A stretch of DNA of 64,000 nt, from assembly GCA_014529385.2 (NCBI GenBank), contig CM043953.1, positions 116,093,049 through 116,157,048 of the forward strand, given 5' to 3'. Below the pieces are notes generated by a model. That model saw only the letters and a list, made by a program, of their open reading frames with translations. It ran no database searches and was not told the origin of the DNA. A program made the translations under genes and the position numbers. Shown piece after piece: positions 60,096-64,000 of the stretch (its first letter is position 1; each line of letters starts with the position of its first letter). Origin of the DNA: Adiantum capillus-veneris (Eukaryota > Streptophyta > Polypodiopsida > Polypodiales > Pteridaceae).

Positions 60096-60657
60096 AATAT
60101 GAATAGCCTCTTGTAGTGTTGGTGCCGCTTGAAATACTGTTTGAAAGGTTGTCTGAATACAACCTGTGAATTGGAAATAATTAAGGAACATATATGTTGA
60201 ACAATAATTGTGATAGTAATTAGAACACACAAGATCAAGTGTGAGTGTGGGGGTGGAAAGTGGGGGCTTGGCTCGAGTTGCCAAAGCCTATGAGACGGGT
60301 GGTCCCGATTGGTCGGGAACTCTCTGCCCCCTTCAAAGTAATGATGGACCTAGAGTCTTATTGCCCCAAGAGCAAATAAATCCTAAGTGGTCGTGCCTCT
60401 GAAAGCTATGGGGAAAAAGGCATTCAGGATCTATTCTCTCCTTGGAAGGTGAGTATAAGTCCGTTAGATTGTAGAACGCTTCCCCTGCATGACAAGGCTA
60501 GGATTCCTCTCTTTGACAGCTCAATCTCGGGTTACTTGGTGACAAGAGATTGTTTGTCAGTTCATTTTACCCATATTGTTTGTTTCAATTAGGACCTAGT
60601 GACCTGTCAGGTTTCCCATCAGATCCGTTATTGAGATGACGGGGTGGGGACCTCACA

Positions 60658-60662
60658 TAAAC
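60658..60662. repeat. Target site duplication TAAAC (right)
   Basis: Equals 43717-43721; together they bound the whole nested structure. Confidence 0.95.
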
Positions 60663-61930
60663 ACATTCCAATTATCCCAAATTCACAAAAGTCAACAATT
60701 ACTTAACAAATTTTTAGTGTTTTACTCACCATTCAAAACCATCTCCCAACAGACGGACCAAAAATGACTCGCCTTCCAAGCCTTTCTAATGTAGTCCAAC
60801 TAACACTAATATGCCCTCTTATCTTACCTTAAATAATTAATTATATCTCTAAACAGCTCACAGATATGCTAAATAACATGCCCTTCAAGACTTTCTTTCT
60901 TGACAGCTATATCGCAACTTAATTTTTACTAACTTGATTGCAAATATGATAAATTAACTACCACGTATCTCCAATCATACAAATAATGACGATTCACTTT
61001 TCAATTATCCAATTTTAACACACAACTTCAAAATCACTCACAAAATATAGATTTTTATATTGAAAACAACATTTGCTCATTTTTAATCATAAAAATTCAT
61101 AAAATTTCTCAAAATGTCAATATTCAGTTCTAATTTCCCAAATGCGATGAGAAATGCAAAACAATGCAGTTTTCACACAAACTTATACTAATGAACTCTA
61201 AAATAACTCGGTTTTTATATTTTTAAAAGCTTTTTCAAAATTTTAAATGATTAAACTTTATGCATTTTTGAAATTTTGATATGGTTTTTAAAACAAAAAG
61301 AGATTTTTATGTGTTTGTAATCTTTGAAACATGTTTGCGAACCGATATTGCTTTAAATGTTTTCTTCCGTACCCACAATGATCTTTTTCGTCGTTGCAAC
61401 TTTAGGTTCGGCATCGGTTTGATCGATCTCCAACTCCCATATGCTCAGGACCCTTTCACTCTCTTTCTCTCTCTACTTTCTTTCTCTCTCCTCTCCTCCC
61501 ATACACGCATGTACACTCTCTCTCTAGCCCTTTGTCTCGCCTTTCATTTATACCCATTTCTCTCTATCTCTTGTTCTCTCTAGTTTTTGGCCTGTCCCAA
61601 AGGGGGAAGGCCTTAGTGATGGTTTTTTTTTTTGCTAATGAAAAATAGAAGATTATTTTTAAAAAATATAACATTTTATTTTAGATGTTTTTGATCATCC
61701 AAAAGGCTGAGGCCTTAGTGATGTGTTCCCTTTTTTATAAAATGAAAGTTTAGAGATTTTTTGATTGGTTGCTAGAGAGAGGGAGAGAGGACACTCATTT
61801 TAAAGACTCCATAGCCTGGAGTTTATTGTGTCATGGTTTTTCACATTGAATAAGTGATAAAGTCGAGAAACTGGCCACTATGACCAAGAAACCTTAGAAT
61901 ATTTTGTAGAGATGCTGTCATATTCAACAG

Positions 61931-61969
<39 letters not shown>

Positions 61970-62330
61970 CTCTGCATATGAGACTGGCGGCTACGTGCCC
62001 GTTTCTATCTCTACCTAAGCACTGATAAACCTTCAGACCGCAAGTGTTTTTCTTAACCATCTCTAATGGTTGCAAAGCTCTATGGTTGCTTTATACAATC
62101 GAGCTCCTACAACCAGAGAAAGTTTGCGCTCTTGCAAGGACTTTCAAGCAGCCAAAGTCACTAGGCCGAGTGGGAGTAGAAGCGAGCAAGGAGAGAGAGT
62201 CGAGCCTGAGCATAGTGAAGAAAGGATTGAGCGGAACCGGAGAAGGTGGATGGAGGCTGGAGCAAACATGGCGAAGGAGGGAATGGGGGTTGAGGAGCAC
62301 GAGCCCAGACAGGTGAGGAGGGAACGAATA
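60663..62330. other. AT-rich spacer with CT microsatellites
   Basis: The sequence continuing from the retrotransposon target. CT-rich stretches lie at 61,455-61,585 and (CT)n at 61,931-61,966. Two short segments (near 61,590-61,640 and 61,690-61,740) share AGGCCTTAGTGATG, a small direct repeat. No convincing gene. Confidence 0.55.
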
Positions 62331-62332
62331 TT

Positions 62333-62368
62333 TTATAACCTCTCTCTTGCTTTACCAAAGTCCCACAC

Positions 62369-62413
<45 letters not shown>

Positions 62414-63507
62414 CTGCGGGCCTGCTCTGATCATGTACGCCATAGCACCAACCTCCGACCCCATGAGCCACATGCCTTGAGCCTTGCTAGATTCCTTCTC
62501 ATTCCGTAGTCTCGCTTGTTGTCTGCTGTCACGATCTGATCTGCATGCCTCTTGTCTCTCTATCATGTCCACCTCCAGCCTGGTCTCTTGCTGCGCCCGA
62601 ATTCGACCAATAGCTTGCGACCAACAGCTGGAGGCGAACCCCCAAAGCATAAACTTTGTAGAATTATGGGGATGACGAGTCGTCTGCAGCCCCAATCAAA
62701 ACCCTATTTTATACCACCAGATTTCTAGTTATTGATCTCGACGTCAATGGGCATCTTGGGCTATCTCTGGGCGAAAAGAAGGGGTCGCCATTCCAGAGAT
62801 AATATAAGCGAGGTTGCCATAGTCAAGGGCAGTGTGAGAAGCTCTTGGGGAAGGGCTCCTGTACTGGTCATTTACAAAGGTGGTCTTCATCGTCAAGCTT
62901 TTGGGGGCATCGGAAGAAGTCCTTCTTGACCTGAAGCTTAGCAAGTGTAGCAGGAACGGCAGTGGGCTGGGCATCCATTGGAACAAGGGTGATCTGAGAG
63001 CCTCGGTCCATCTCTCCTGCTCCTTTGCTTGTGGTCTCTTGAAACTGCACAGACACTTATGCGTACAAGAAGCTGCTAGGGCCTGGTCAACCACAGGTTT
63101 CTCCATTTTTGTCAGCAATTTAGGGTCTTAAAGAACCAAAGTTCATTGAAGATCGTTGGTGTGGCATTCAGCAGCCTCGATAGTAGAGCAACTCACGTAA
63201 CTACAGCTATGATGCGGTGATGGGCTATTGCAACTATAGCAACGCGGGCCCACTGAAGCAAGCTGACAGGGTGGCGTTTCAAGAGAAAGGATACAGGTGA
63301 AGGGGGATTTGGAGCTCCCTGCTCCTCTTGCCCGAAGATTGCCTCCATGGTCAAGGGTTCGCACTTAATAGATAAATCCAGGGCAGTGGTTGTAGTAGAG
63401 AACTGGGCAGTTTGCAGGCGTAGCGCCAGAAACTCTCGCCCCAACTCCAATGATGAATTCTTGACTACGTAGGACCTCTTAAACAATGATGCAGACCTTA
63501 GTACCAC
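62333..63507 (-). pseudogene. Unrecognised minus-strand coding remnant, possibly retroelement gag
   Basis: Overlapping minus-strand frames have protein-like composition: 63,507-63,300 (LQTAQFSTTTTALDLSIKCE, MEAIFGQEEQGAPNPPSP), a Cys/His cluster near 63,240 (RCYSCNSPSPHHSC), 63,056-62,868 (GSQITLVPMDAQPTAVPATL) and 62,695-62,430. Frame changes between them suggest decay. The Cys/His cluster is loosely like a zinc knuckle but does not fit CX2CX4HX4C, so the gag idea is weak. The (CT)n at 62,372-62,410 lies at its end. Confidence 0.3.
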
Positions 63508-64000
63508 TAGGTATTGGATCTCTCCTGCAACGAATTGGAGGGCGACATAATTATCTCACTACCCTAATGATGTTAAGCATGGGGCTGGACTTGCTAGTGG
63601 GTGCCATCCCCACGAGTTTAATCCATCTCAGAATCATAGAATTTCTGAAGCTCTTCTATAACAAGCTTCAAGGAGTCAATTGCTCCTTTGTGATGTGTCT
63701 AGCAACTACATGTCTGTCCGTGTCCCTTAAGCTTGGCGATTGAGCATTGTTTCTTTAGCAAGTGAAATTGTGAAAGGACGTGACTATTGTGATGGCATTG
63801 AGCACGATGCGAGGGAATTCGCTCAATGCACGATATAGGTGCCATGGAAGAGGGGCAAGAGAGATCATCAACTGCGAGTCGGCCACATCTTTGTATAAGT
63901 GAGACTATCATGAAGAGCATTTCTGTCAGCCCGCACTGTCTAATGTTGCCACCATAAGAAAATGTGGAGCTTGGAGATGGGACAAAATTGGGAGCTCAAT
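63508..64000. other. Unassigned sequence at window end
   Basis: Short frames on both strands with no recognised domain; nothing further supported. Confidence 0.4.

Larger units (their letters stand above)
52126..60118 (-). mobile_element. Complete CACTA (En/Spm) DNA transposon, 7,993 bp
   Basis: Ends are CACTACAAGAGG and its exact reverse complement CCTCTTGTAGTG (12-bp terminal inverted repeats), with a 3-bp TTG target duplication and AGCGACGCT subterminal repeats. Both genes, tnp2 and a tnpA-like gene, are on minus. It sits inside the 3' LTR, so it is younger than the retrotransposon. The region 57,990-59,990 between tnp2 and the right end holds microsatellites and a captured HIPP fragment. 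Confidence 0.96.
49377..60657 (+). mobile_element. 3' LTR (3,285 bp when the CACTA insertion and its duplicated TTG are removed)
   Basis: LTR parts are 49377-52125 and 60122-60657; together they align with the 5' LTR from TGTAAGG to CCTCACA. Differences include a short AG tract, a ~25-bp deletion near 50,860, an added ~30-bp duplication of the CTTGCTTTCTATG unit near 51,940, and point changes. It has its own TATA box at 50325. Confidence 0.93.

Noticed and set aside
60006-60284. Minus-strand 92-residue frame over the CACTA right end
   Set aside because: It crosses the transposon/LTR junction and has no homology; chance frame.

Overview
The window looks like nuclear DNA of a land plant with a large, repeat-rich genome. 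The evidence is a plant-type CACTA (En/Spm) transposon with tnp2 and tnpA-like genes, Ty3/gypsy gag-type LTR elements with initiator-Met and Asp-type tRNA primer sites, a heavy-metal-binding isoprenylated protein (HIPP) gene fragment, GT-AG introns of 77-180 bp, and long arrays of degenerate repeats. I cannot name the species. No prokaryotic or organellar signal was seen.

Layout. 0-2.5 kb: 3' part of a plus-strand gene that joins a Ulp1-like cysteine protease domain, an acidic linker and an FCP1/HAD-type domain. 2.7-4.1 kb: a broken minus-strand gene of unknown function. 4.4-10.5 kb: minus-strand remains of gag-type LTR elements, including a 465-bp tandem duplication of an LTR end, a gag frame with many stops, a leader with repeated CGATCGCGATCG palindromes, a tRNA-Asp-type primer site and an LTR. 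10.5-11.1 kb: a DUF8039-like remnant. 11.1-13.7 kb: degenerate CCACTTGTCCA-type repeats. 14.3-14.6 kb: GC-rich minisatellite. 15.4-25.9 kb: a huge array of palindromic CCCTATGG/CCATAGGG repeats whose orientation flips near 20.84 kb. 26-41 kb: four related loci. ParB-like pseudogene A is on plus. Two FCP1-like genes and ParB-like pseudogene B are on minus. They are separated by CCACTTGTCCA repeat fields that run on to 43.5 kb.

43.7-60.7 kb is one nested mobile structure. A gag-only (TR-GAG-like) LTR retrotransposon with TAAAC target duplications has long LTRs (3.7 kb, and 3.3 kb once the insertion is removed). The 5' LTR holds a ~330-bp solo-LTR/TRIM-like insertion. The 3' LTR holds a complete 7,993-bp CACTA element with TTG target duplication, which carries a captured HIPP fragment. 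The gag start codon seems to lie inside the LTR and to be spliced over the primer site to the gag body. 60.7-64 kb is AT-rich spacer, CT microsatellites and unrecognised minus-strand coding remnants.

The most unusual material is the 26-41 kb cluster with the 0-2.5 kb gene. It combines a eukaryotic family with a ParB/DGQHR-like domain (DGQHS signature), found as two intron-containing decayed copies, with FCP1-like proteins that have lost the second catalytic Asp. One of these FCP1-like domains is joined to a Ulp1-type protease. I know of no described system with this combination.
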